Assembly (NCBI RefSeq): GCF_024448165.1
Contig: NZ_JAMOLN010000110.1
Coordinates: 1 to 34,074 of the forward strand
Direction of reading: 5' to 3'
DNA: 34,074 bases
From: Streptomyces longispororuber
GTDB lineage: Bacteria > Actinomycetota > Actinomycetes > Streptomycetales > Streptomycetaceae
Each line of letters opens with the position of its first letter. Positions within the stretch are counted from its first letter, which is position 1. A program made the position numbers and the translations under genes. This document shows positions 1-6,655 of the stretch, piece by piece. The notes under the pieces are model-generated. The model was not told where the DNA came from. It did not search any database and worked only from the letters and a program-made list of their open reading frames with translations.

Positions 1-336
1 CTCGCGTTCGGAGGCCGGGAGACCGGCCGATGTCAGACGGGAGCCGAGGTCCGCCGGTGTCGAGGCGGGCCCCACCCACCAGGAGAAGTGACGGCCGGTA
101 CGCGCCAGCGTCCGAACGGTCCCGGTGATGCGCGCCGTCGCGTCGGCGTCCGTGAACCGGGCCGCGGCCACGATGTTGAACGTGTCGTCGTCCAGGCCGC
201 TGTCCGCGATCAGGAGGCCGTCGGCCTCGGTGACCGTCGCACCCGCCATGCTCCGGTGCAGGTGCCCGGCATGCTCCGCCAGGTTCCGCTCCATCCGGTC
301 CGCCAGCTCGGCCTCATCGGGGAAATGCTCGTTCAT
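1..336 (-). CDS. GNAT-family N-acetyltransferase, N-terminal part (cut by left edge)
   Basis: The reading frame stays open to the left window edge, so only about the first 112 residues are visible and the C-terminus, with the acetyl-CoA loop, lies outside. The visible part holds a SAGLDDDTFN-like stretch followed by FSWWVGPASTPADL near residue 95, a pattern I associate with a two-part actinobacterial GNAT family in which this half precedes the classical GNAT fold. The role would be acetyl transfer from acetyl-CoA to an unknown amine. I chose the ATG at 336 because a GATGAG purine stretch lies about 10 bases before it; an ATG pair at 354 is in frame but has no ribosome site. It lies 63 bases after the acetyltransferase at 400-1020 on the same strand and may be co-transcribed. 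Family assignment is moderately sure. Confidence 0.6.
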   Translation of the reverse strand, partial: MNEHFPDEAELADRMERNLAEHAGHLHRSMAGATVTEADGLLIADSGLDDDTFNIVAAARFTDADATARITGTVRTLARTGRHFSWWVGPASTPADLGSRLTSAGLPASERE

Positions 337-399
337 GGTGATCGAGCTCATCATGGCGGGGCGACGACCGCATGTGCTTTGGGGCCGCCCGCGCTGCCG

Positions 400-1020
400 T
401 CAGAAGTCCCGTCCCTCGCGCCCGGCGGCCGTGCGCGTGCTGAGGTCCTCGTCCGTGATGGGGCGGACCACCCGGCACGGGGTGCCCATGGCGACCGTCA
501 TCGGCGGGATGCTGCGGCTGACGACGCTGCCGGCGCCGATGACCGATCCGTATCCGATGCGCACTCCGGGCAGGACGACCACGTTGCTGCCGATCCACAC
601 CTTGTCCTCGATCACGATGGGCTCCGAGAACCGGCCGAAGTCGACGCGGCGGTCGGGATGCACCGGATGCCCCGTCGTCGTCAGCGTCACGCTGGGCGCG
701 ATCATGACACCGTCGCCGATCCGGATGTCCACGTCGTCGACGAACGTGAGGTTCACGTTGCCGAAGAAGTCGTCGCCGATGTGCACGTTGCTGCCGAATC
801 CGGCGTGGAACGGCGGCAGCAGCACCGTCCGTTCACCGACGGAGCCGAGGATCGCGACCAACAAACGTCGGCGCTCCGCCTCTTCGCCGGGCGGCGTGTG
901 GTTGTACTCGAAGATCTCGTCGGTGCGGCGCCGAGGATTCTGGAAGGCGGCCTCCGACTCGGTGTAGACCAGCCCCTTGGCGATCCGGGCCAGGACTTCT
1001 TCCTCGTGAGCATCCGTCAC
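400..1020 (-). CDS. Maltose/galactoside O-acetyltransferase-like hexapeptide-repeat protein
   Basis: A 206-residue left-handed beta-helix acetyltransferase of the Maa/NodL/LacA type, which moves an acetyl group from acetyl-CoA to a sugar hydroxyl. The N-terminal part carries the family's helical cap (EEEVLARIAKGLVYTES, then the ARRRLL-like stretch). From about residue 80 hexapeptide turns follow: FGSNVHIGDDFFGN, IRIGDGVMIAPSVTL, then TTGHPVHPDRR with the conserved active-site His, and VWIGSNVVVLPGVRIGYGSV with GAGSVVSRSIP and the closing GTPCRVVRPI. Length fits the family. The GTG at 1020 is preferred over the in-frame codon at 1104 because GGGGGAG sits about 10 bases before it and the protein begins where family members begin. 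The true sugar acceptor cannot be read from sequence. Confidence 0.88.
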   Translation of the reverse strand: MTDAHEEEVLARIAKGLVYTESEAAFQNPRRRTDEIFEYNHTPPGEEAERRRLLVAILGSVGERTVLLPPFHAGFGSNVHIGDDFFGNVNLTFVDDVDIRIGDGVMIAPSVTLTTTGHPVHPDRRVDFGRFSEPIVIEDKVWIGSNVVVLPGVRIGYGSVIGAGSVVSRSIPPMTVAMGTPCRVVRPITDEDLSTRTAAGREGRDF

Positions 1021-1266
1021 AGCCGAGCACTCCCCCACTCCGCCCTCGGGCACCGGCCCGGCGCGCGCTCCCGCCGACCGCGCGCATCCAGAGCCTACGT
1101 GCATCGGGAAACAATCTCCGCCCCTTGAGACATTGCCGCACCACCCACGGCGCCCCTCCCCCCGCCGCTGACCGCCGGCCGCGCACCGATGACGTGCAGG
1201 TCGGTCGTGGGACGTAGGACCGCAGCCCCATGCGCTGTGCGATCTTGCTGGCTAGCGTCCACACCC

Positions 1267-1728
1267 ATGCAGAAACCGAAGACAGTTCATCGCTCCGTCG
1301 CCGAACGCAGGCGCGAAACGCTGGACCGCCTCGCCGCGGATCGGGACGTCTGGGTGGCGACAGCGCATCCCGAGCACGGCCCCCACCAGGTCCCCTTGTG
1401 GTTCTCGTGGCACGGGCAGGCGGTGTGGGTGTGTACGGGGGCCACGTCCGCGACCGTGCGCAATGCCCGTGCGGAACCGCGGGTACGCCTGTCGTTGCCG
1501 GACACCTTCGACGTGGTGCTGCTCCAGGGGACGGCGGAGTGCTTCCCGGACACGGACGTCCCTACGGAGGCGGCGGACGCGTTCGCCGCGAAGTTCGGCT
1601 GGGACCCGCGGACGGAGGACGACTCCTTCGTCTACGTGCGCGTGGTGCCCAGCGTGGTCCGCGCCTGGCGGGGAGTGACTGAGCTGCGCGGCAGGCTCAT
1701 CATGCGGGACGGTGCATGGGTGGAGTAG
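1267..1728 (+). CDS. Pyridoxamine-5'-phosphate-oxidase-like split-barrel protein (F420/FMN-dependent class)
   Basis: A 153-residue split beta-barrel protein. The N-terminal half has LAADRDVWVATAHPEHGPHQ followed by VPLWFSWHGQAVWVCTG, the usual start of the actinobacterial PPOX-class proteins that bind F420 or FMN (the Rv3369/TIGR03667-like group). SATVRNARAEPRVRLSLPD and the DSFVYVRVVPSVVRAWRG tail also match that group. Probable role: reduction of an unknown small molecule using reduced F420. No Shine-Dalgarno site precedes the ATG; a TAGCGT -10-like hexamer ends 8 bases before it, so a leaderless transcript is likely. It diverges from the acetyltransferase at 400-1020 and converges on the methyltransferase at 1812-2558. 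The substrate is unknown. Confidence 0.85.
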   Translation: MQKPKTVHRSVAERRRETLDRLAADRDVWVATAHPEHGPHQVPLWFSWHGQAVWVCTGATSATVRNARAEPRVRLSLPDTFDVVLLQGTAECFPDTDVPTEAADAFAAKFGWDPRTEDDSFVYVRVVPSVVRAWRGVTELRGRLIMRDGAWVE

Positions 1729-1764
1729 CCGCCGCCGTCCTCCGACGACGGCTCCCCCGACAAC

Positions 1765-1800
1765 GCGCGGGTCCGGGCATCGTGCTGCCCGGACCCGCGC
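1765..1800. terminator. Bidirectional hairpin terminator
   Basis: A perfect 15-base-pair GC-rich stem (1765-1779 pairing with 1786-1800) with a six-base loop lies between the convergent genes ending at 1728 and 1812. There is no U tract, as is common in Streptomyces. It can serve both strands. Confidence 0.8.
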
Positions 1801-1811
1801 CTGCCGAACCC

Positions 1812-2558
1812 TTATCGGGCCATCAGGGCGAAGACTCCCCAGCCGAGGTACTCCCGCTGGTACCGCGTGTAGCGGGCGGGCTCGGTGGACAGCTCGGTCC
1901 GTACCTCGGGCGCCAGTTCGTCATCGGGATGGGCGTCGAGCCAGCGGCGGAGGTTGAGCCACTGCGCGGCGCGGTACCGGTCCCAGCTGTCCTGGGAGGC
2001 CAGCACCATCTCCACGACGTCGTACCCGAGTTCACCGAACTGCTCGATCAGCTCCGGCAGGACCAGGAAGTCCTCCTTGCTGCCCGCGTGACAGGCCACG
2101 GCGGTCTCCTGGTCGGGCACTTCCCGACGCCAGTACGGCTCGCCGATGAGCATCAGTCCACCGGGCCGGAGGCTCCTGCCCAGGAGTGCGGCGGTGCCCG
2201 CCACGCCCCCGCCGATCCAGGTGGCGCCGACGCACGCGGCGAGATCGACCGGCTCGTCCGCGACGTGACCGGAGGCGTCGCCGTGGACGAAGGTGACGCG
2301 GTCGGCGACACCGAGTTCGGCGGCGCGGGCGCGCGCCTGCTCGGTGGACACCGTGCTGATGTCCACTCCGGTCCCGGTGACACCGTGGTCACGGGCCCAG
2401 GTGCACAGCATCTCGCCCGACCCGCTGGCGAGGTCGAGCACGCGCGTCCCGGGGTCCAGGCGCAGGGCCTGGCCCAGGGCGGCGAGTTTCCCCGGAGTGA
2501 ACGGGTTGTGGATGCGGTGGCTACTTTCGCGAACGGTGAAGATGCGTGGAAGATCCAC
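1812..2558 (-). CDS. Class I SAM-dependent methyltransferase
   Basis: A 248-residue Rossmann methyltransferase. Motif I is VLDLASGSGEML near residue 40, followed by the acidic GVDIST end of strand 2 and the FVHGDASG motif of strand 3. LLGRSLRPGGLMLIGEP is the post-motif strand 5 region. The middle (CVGATWIGGG) resembles small-molecule methyltransferases, and the C-terminal YTRYQREYLGWGVFALMAR is typical of a Streptomyces family annotated only as SAM-dependent methyltransferase. The start is GTG at 2558 with AAAGGA about ten bases upstream. It is followed downstream by the hairpin at 1765-1800. Methyl acceptor unknown; no neighbouring gene points to one. Confidence 0.87.
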   Translation of the reverse strand: MDLPRIFTVRESSHRIHNPFTPGKLAALGQALRLDPGTRVLDLASGSGEMLCTWARDHGVTGTGVDISTVSTEQARARAAELGVADRVTFVHGDASGHVADEPVDLAACVGATWIGGGVAGTAALLGRSLRPGGLMLIGEPYWRREVPDQETAVACHAGSKEDFLVLPELIEQFGELGYDVVEMVLASQDSWDRYRAAQWLNLRRWLDAHPDDELAPEVRTELSTEPARYTRYQREYLGWGVFALMAR

Positions 2559-2738
2559 GAGGGGTGTTCCTTTGCTTCGATGCGGTCAGGGTGTCGGTGG
2601 AGGACAGTCGACCGGAGTCGACCGCCGCTGCGCGGACCGTCATCGATGCACCTCGTTCTGGACGTACGGATCTTGAACCCGGCAAACATAGGCCCTCCGG
2701 GCTGCCGGAACCACTGCTTTTCCCAGTCCCGGACCGGG

Positions 2739-3263
2739 TCAGTCGCGGGTGCGCTGGTAGTGGCGGCGGGCCTTCATCCGGTTGCCGCAGACCGCCATGG
2801 AGCACCAGCGGGCGCCGTTGCCCTTGCTGCGGTCGATGAGGAAGAGCCGGCAGTCGGGGTTGGCGCAGGACCTCAGCCGTCCGGGCATGGCCTCCTGCAG
2901 CTCCGCCCAGGTCAGGACCGCCTCCACCGCGATCCGGCGCTGTGCGGGTGCTTCCAGTTCCCAGGACACGCCCTGGTCCGAGAGGTCGGGCCGTAGCGCG
3001 ACGTCGGTGAGCAGCTCGGCGAGCGACTGTGCGGGTTCCTCCTGACGGACCACGTCCTGCAGCATGTCCCGGGTCCGTACGAGATGGCGGCGCTCCTCCG
3101 CGCTGCCGGACCCGCCGTGCGCGCGCTGCCACGCCTTCGCCTCGCCCGGATCGGCCAGGCGGTCGACGATCTCGCCGTCGACGACCGGCGTGCTGTTGAG
3201 GAGTTCCAGCAGTTGGTCCTGGCGCTCCCGTCCGGCTGCCACCTTCACTCGCCCTAACCCCAT
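2739..3263 (-). CDS. CGNR zinc-finger (ABATE-domain) transcriptional regulator
   Basis: A protein of about 174 residues. The N-terminal ABATE/YjbR-like helical region contains LLELLNSTPVVDG, the usual family start, and the C-terminus carries the CGNR zinc finger: C-x4-C (CANPDC), LFLIDRSKGNGARWC, and CSMAVCGNR followed by KARRHYQR. Such proteins are thought to be stress- or substrate-responsive DNA-binding regulators. It diverges from the alpha/beta hydrolase at 3388-4263 and the spacer holds three sets of inverted repeats, so it most likely controls that hydrolase and itself. The ATG at 3263 has no clear ribosome site; GTG codons at 3248 or 3242 are alternatives. Confidence 0.85.
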   Translation of the reverse strand: MGLGRVKVAAGRERQDQLLELLNSTPVVDGEIVDRLADPGEAKAWQRAHGGSGSAEERRHLVRTRDMLQDVVRQEEPAQSLAELLTDVALRPDLSDQGVSWELEAPAQRRIAVEAVLTWAELQEAMPGRLRSCANPDCRLFLIDRSKGNGARWCSMAVCGNRMKARRHYQRTRD

Positions 3264-3386
3264 TCGTGTGCGTGAGCGGTTACACGTGCACGGTACCCCA
3301 ACGATCCATCTAACCTCCAAAAGCATGTTGACAGGTTAGCCCGACAGGGTTCTACTGTAACCATCAACGGCAACCAAAGGGGTTAG
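3254..3386. promoter_or_regulatory. Divergent promoter with nested inverted repeats (CTAACC/GGTTAG operators)
   Basis: Three inverted-repeat pairs are visible: CTAACCCC (3254-3261) with GGGGTTAG (3379-3386), GGTTACA (3278-3284) with TGTAACC (3356-3362), both centred exactly on 3320, and CTAACCT (3310-3316) with AGGTTAG (3333-3339). A strong rightward promoter is embedded: TTGACA (3328-3333), 17 bases, TCTACT (3351-3356). The right AGGTTAG half-site begins on the last base of the -35 box, as expected of a repressor operator. AAAGGGG at 3376-3382 is the hydrolase ribosome site. Confidence 0.7.
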
Positions 3387-3387
3387 C

Positions 3388-4263
3388 ATGACTACCGTTC
3401 ACCACCGGTACGCGACCGTCAGGGGCCAGCGGATCTTCTACCGGGAAGCAGGGCCCCAGGACGCTCCGCACGTGGTCCTCCTGCACGGCTTCCCGACGAG
3501 CTCGTTCATGTTCCGCGACCTCATCCCGCGACTGGCCGAGCGCTATCACGTCATCGCCCCCGACCACCTCGGGTTCGGCTTCTCCGACGCACCGGCCGTC
3601 GACGACTTCTCGTACACCTTCGACGCCCTGGCCGAACTGACCGGCGACCTCCTCGACCAGCTCGGCGTCAGCCGGTACGCGATCTACGTGCAGGACTACG
3701 GCGCACCGATCGGCTGGCGGCTGGCCGTGAACCGCCCCGGTACGGTCACGGCGGTCATCACGCAGAACGGCAACGGGTACGACGACGGGTTCGTCGAGCC
3801 GTTCTGGCAGAGCGTGTGGGACTACCAGCGCGAGCAGACCCCGGACACCGAGGCCGGTGTCCGCGGCGCCCTCACCCTGGAGGGCATCAAGTGGCAGTAC
3901 GTGACCGGCGTCGCGGACGAGACCGTCGTCAGTCCCGACACCTGGGAGCACGACCATGCGCTCGTCTCCCGTCCCGGCAACGACGAGGTACAGCTCGCCC
4001 TGTTCCGCGACTACGCCAACAATGCGCCCAAGTACCCGGCGCTGCACGCCTACTTCCGCGAGCACCGTCCGCCGCTGCTCGCCGTGTGGGGCAAGAACGA
4101 CCCCATCTTCGGCCCGGACGGAGCCCGCGCCTTCGCCCGCGACCTGCCCGACGCGGAGGTCCACCTCCTCGACGCGGGCCACTTCCTGCTGGAGAGCGAC
4201 CTGGACGACGCGGCACATCTGATCCTGGACTTCCTCGACCGCACGGTCGCGAAGCAGGACTGA
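3388..4263 (+). CDS. Alpha/beta hydrolase with Asp nucleophile (haloalkane dehalogenase/epoxide hydrolase type)
   Basis: A 291-residue alpha/beta hydrolase. HGFPTSS at residues 33-39 is the oxyanion-loop HGxP motif. The nucleophile elbow reads VQDYGAPIGWR with Asp103 in place of the Ser of esterases, the signature of haloalkane dehalogenases and epoxide hydrolases, which form a covalent ester through Asp. Asp238 (GKNDPIF) and His265 (AGHFLLE) complete the triad. RMPGxxWP halide-binding features are not obvious, so an epoxide hydrolase or haloacetate/fluoroacetate-type enzyme is equally possible. No signal peptide: cytoplasmic. It has an excellent promoter and ribosome site and faces a CGNR regulator, so it is probably inducible. 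A strong hairpin follows at 4344-4372. Confidence 0.88.
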   Translation: MTTVHHRYATVRGQRIFYREAGPQDAPHVVLLHGFPTSSFMFRDLIPRLAERYHVIAPDHLGFGFSDAPAVDDFSYTFDALAELTGDLLDQLGVSRYAIYVQDYGAPIGWRLAVNRPGTVTAVITQNGNGYDDGFVEPFWQSVWDYQREQTPDTEAGVRGALTLEGIKWQYVTGVADETVVSPDTWEHDHALVSRPGNDEVQLALFRDYANNAPKYPALHAYFREHRPPLLAVWGKNDPIFGPDGARAFARDLPDAEVHLLDAGHFLLESDLDDAAHLILDFLDRTVAKQD

Positions 4264-4343
4264 CGACGGCGCCCTGGAGATCGAGGCGGCGGTGGCGGGC
4301 GGACTCGCCGCACAACCGGGACGGCCCGCCCCCGGAGCGCGAC

Positions 4344-4372
4344 GCGGTCTCCGCCGCACCGGCGGAGACCGC
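4344..4372. terminator. Bidirectional hairpin terminator
   Basis: A perfect 12-base-pair stem (4344-4355 with 4361-4372) closes a five-base loop between the convergent hydrolase (ends 4263) and TetR gene (ends 4378). It sits six bases beyond the TetR stop codon. Confidence 0.8.
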
Positions 4373-4377
4373 CTCCG

Positions 4378-4944
4378 TCAACTCGACTGCTCGGTAAGGG
4401 CTTTGACAGCAGGTCGGAGCAGGGCGGCGATGCGATCCGCGGGAACGTCACGGAGAGCGGCCAGGCCGAGGAACTGGTGGCCGATGGTGACGCCCAGCAA
4501 GGTGGTGACGACCAGCGCTGCCCGTAGTTCGGGATCCTCGTCCGCGGGCAGCGCCGCACCGACGCTCTCGATCTGCCGGCCGAGGGCGGCGCGGACGTGC
4601 TCGGCTGCCGTCTCGTCGGTGAGCATGGACCGGATCATGGCCACCGTGCCCTCGGGAAGGCCGCCCAGCTTGAGGCCCAACGAGGCCAGCAGTTGATCGA
4701 CGAGGCCGTCGGAGTCAGCGGCCCCCGTCGGCGCCGGGAACGCCTGCACGGCTTGGGTGAACAGCTCGCGCTTCGAGCCGAAGTACTGCATGACCAGCGC
4801 CGGATCGACACCCGCCGCAGCCGCCACGGCACGGATGGTGGTGCGCTCGAACCCCTTCTCCGCGAAAAGGTCCCGGGCGCTGTCGAGGATGCGCGCCTCG
4901 GTGGCCAGACGACGGTCGGCGCGGGACTGGCGAGGACTGGTCAC
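4378..4944 (-). CDS. TetR/AcrR-family transcriptional regulator
   Basis: A 188-residue one-component repressor. The N-terminal helix-turn-helix is complete: RILDSARDLFAEKGFERTTIRAVAAAAGVDPALVMQYFGSK, read in pieces over residues 18-58. The C-terminal ligand domain has the pattern MIRSMLTDETAAEHVRAALG and VVTTLLGVTIGHQFLGL, which matches the TetR_C subfamily common in actinobacteria. The start is GTG at 4944. A -10-like TAGAGT lies six bases before it with no ribosome site, so it may be leaderless. The gene diverges from the SnoaL-like gene at 5029 and the spacer contains three related operator-like sites overlapping promoter elements for both, so autoregulation and control of that neighbour are likely. 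Confidence 0.92.
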   Translation of the reverse strand: MTSPRQSRADRRLATEARILDSARDLFAEKGFERTTIRAVAAAAGVDPALVMQYFGSKRELFTQAVQAFPAPTGAADSDGLVDQLLASLGLKLGGLPEGTVAMIRSMLTDETAAEHVRAALGRQIESVGAALPADEDPELRAALVVTTLLGVTIGHQFLGLAALRDVPADRIAALLRPAVKALTEQSS

Positions 4945-4952
4945 TCGTTCAC

Positions 4953-5012
4953 TCTACAGCCGTTGACCGAACCACCGGCTGCTTCTACGCTCGTTGGGTC
5001 AACAAGCGTTGA
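4953..5012. promoter_or_regulatory. Divergent promoter with three TetR-type operator sites
   Basis: Three related 14-base sites follow the form TC(T/A)AC-N4-GTTG(A/G): 4953-4966, 4984-4997 and 4999-5012; the last is a perfect inverted repeat. A wider dyad TTCACTC (4948-4954) / GAGTGAA (5011-5017) and GTTGACC (4962-4968) / GGTCAAC (4997-5003) share the same centre. The rightward promoter TTGACC (4963-4968), 17 bases, TACGCT (4986-4991) overlaps sites one and two; the leftward -10-like TAGAGT (4951-4956) overlaps site one. Confidence 0.7.
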
Positions 5013-5028
5013 GTGAATTGGAGACGCC

Positions 5029-5454
5029 GTGTCACCTCACCACGACTCAACAGTCCGAACCCCTCGCGAAGCACTGGCCCTCTACTACCAGGCCATGCTC
5101 GACAAGTCCCCGGACGACCTCGCCGACCTCTACGCCATGGACGCGGTCCACGAATTCCCGTTCTCCTCCCCCGGGTTCCCCGAGCGCTACGAGGGACGCG
5201 AAGCCGTACGCACGGGGTACCGGGCCGCCTGGGGCGCAAGTCCCGTACAGGTGAAGGAAGTCAGGAGGGTCGCGGCCTACGGGACCACGGATCCGGAGGT
5301 GATCGTCGCCGAGCACGTCGTGGTGGCAGCCATGCCTCCCCAGGACACCACCTTCACCATCCCGGGCCTGCTGATTCTCCACGTCCGCGACGGACTGATC
5401 ACTCGGGTCCGCGACTACATGGACGGACTTGGAGTCACCAACGCGAGGGGGTGA
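5029..5454 (+). CDS. SnoaL-like / NTF2-fold protein
   Basis: A 141-residue cone-shaped alpha+beta barrel protein of the SnoaL-like superfamily. Residues ALALYYQAMLDKSPDDLADLYA (read in two halves) form the first helices, HEFPFSS with GFPERYEGREAVRTGY is the typical strand-helix that closes the pocket, and the tail IPGLLILHVRDGLITRVRDYMD is the conserved final sheet of the family. Members may be isomerases, cyclases, hydrolases or plain binding proteins, and the sequence does not decide. It begins at a GTG with GGAGA six bases upstream and diverges from a TetR gene that probably represses it. No other enzyme is linked, so it likely handles a ligand of that TetR. Confidence 0.82.
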   Translation: MSPHHDSTVRTPREALALYYQAMLDKSPDDLADLYAMDAVHEFPFSSPGFPERYEGREAVRTGYRAAWGASPVQVKEVRRVAAYGTTDPEVIVAEHVVVAAMPPQDTTFTIPGLLILHVRDGLITRVRDYMDGLGVTNARG

Positions 5455-5700
5455 GGGCCGGGGCGGCCGCGCACCGGGATCGAGAGCCGGTCAGCGATGC
5501 AAGGTTCCCTGCGGGCCGCGCCCGCTCCCACGACGGGTGTCCCGGATCAGCACCTGACCGGGGCCCGGCGGCTTCGAGCACGCCCGTTCCGCTGCCGTGC
5601 GGTTGCGGTGGACGAAACTCCTGGGGAGCGGCCGAACTCCAGGACCTCGATGTCGGCCGCGCCGTACGAATGGTCCACCACGGTCACATGCCATCCGCAG

Positions 5701-5719
5701 TCAGGATGTTTTCAGGTTG
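5701..5719 (+). promoter_or_regulatory. Direct repeat, possible OmpR/PhoB-type response-regulator site
   Basis: TCAGGATG (5701-5708) and TCAGGTTG (5712-5719) are spaced 11 bases apart, about one helical turn, immediately upstream of the membrane-protein gene at 5741. OmpR/PhoB-family regulators bind such tandem repeats. No cognate two-component genes lie in the window. The rest of 5455-5740 shows nothing I can support. Confidence 0.4.
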
Positions 5720-5740
5720 CCGGTGCCACTCTCGGGCGCC

Positions 5741-6610
5741 ATGACATACGAGACGTCCGAGACCGCAGAGGTCTCACCGGAACCTTCGACACCTTCGGCA
5801 CCTTCGACCGCTGCCGTCACGGGCGGCGGCGGTCACCAACGGGTGCGCTGGAACAAGGTGCCTGAAGTCACCGCGTACTTCTGGGTGATCAAAGTCCTGT
5901 GCACGACCGTCGGGGAGACCGCTGCCGATCTGCTGAACGAGAACCTCGGCATGGGGCTGACCGGGGTGTCGGCCCTGATGAGCGTGCTGCTGGCGGCCGT
6001 GCTCGTCGTGCAGTTCCGCACGAGCGCCTACCGGCCCGGCGTGTACTGGCTGTCGGTGGCGCTGATCAGCGTCGTCGGCACGCTCGTCAGCGACAACCTC
6101 ACCGACAACATCGGCGTGCCGCTGCCCGTGAGCACGGCCGTCTTCGCCCTCGCTCTCGCCTGCGTCTTCGCCGTCTGGTACCGGCGCGAGCGCACCTTGT
6201 CGATCCACAGCATCGACACCGTGAGCCGTGAGGCCTACTACTGGCTCGCCGTTCTGTTCACGTTCGCGCTCGGCACCGCCGCGGGCGACCTGCTCGCGGA
6301 ACGGATGGACCTGGGCTACTGGCCGTCCGCGCTCCTGTTCGCCCTGGCCATCGCCGTCGTCGCCCTGGCCCGCCGCACGCTCGCCCTCGACGCGGTGTGG
6401 GGCTTCTGGATCGCCTACGTACTGACCCGTCCGCTGGGTGCCTCCCTGGGCGACTACCTCTCCCAGGCGCACGGTGACGGCGGTCTGGGCCTCGGCACCG
6501 TCGTCACCAGCGTGCTGTTCCTCGCGGTCATCCTGGGCCTGGTGGTGTTCTTGACGCTCACTCACAAGGACGTCACGGAGGAGAGGCGGCAGGAAACGCA
6601 CGCTCGGTAG
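5741..6610 (+). CDS. Eight-helix membrane protein with four-fold internal repeat (COG4705-like)
   Basis: A 289-residue integral membrane protein preceded by a Ser/Pro/Thr-rich, Gly-rich cytosolic N-terminus of about 35 residues. KVPEVTAYFWVIKVLCTTVG is the recognisable start of an uncharacterised membrane family (COG4705-like). Four copies of a small motif lie near the start of each helix pair: GETAADLL, GTLVSDNL, GTAAGDLL and GASLGDYL, each with an invariant Gly and an acidic Asp in the same register. That gives four two-helix repeats, about eight transmembrane segments. The Asp positions would fall in the membrane and could bind a cation, but no transport role is proven. ATG at 5741 with weak ribosome site; a tandem TCAGG(A/T)TG repeat lies just upstream, suggesting control by a response regulator. 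The function is unknown. Confidence 0.83.
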   Translation: MTYETSETAEVSPEPSTPSAPSTAAVTGGGGHQRVRWNKVPEVTAYFWVIKVLCTTVGETAADLLNENLGMGLTGVSALMSVLLAAVLVVQFRTSAYRPGVYWLSVALISVVGTLVSDNLTDNIGVPLPVSTAVFALALACVFAVWYRRERTLSIHSIDTVSREAYYWLAVLFTFALGTAAGDLLAERMDLGYWPSALLFALAIAVVALARRTLALDAVWGFWIAYVLTRPLGASLGDYLSQAHGDGGLGLGTVVTSVLFLAVILGLVVFLTLTHKDVTEERRQETHAR

Positions 6611-6655
6611 GCGGCGCGAGGCCGTAGCCCGTACCGGCCCCGGCGCGCCCGGCCG

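Noticed and set aside
6611..6655. Possible hairpin between the membrane protein and the TetX-like gene
   Set aside because: Only a short interrupted stem around GCCGTA/TACCGGC; too weak to call a terminator.
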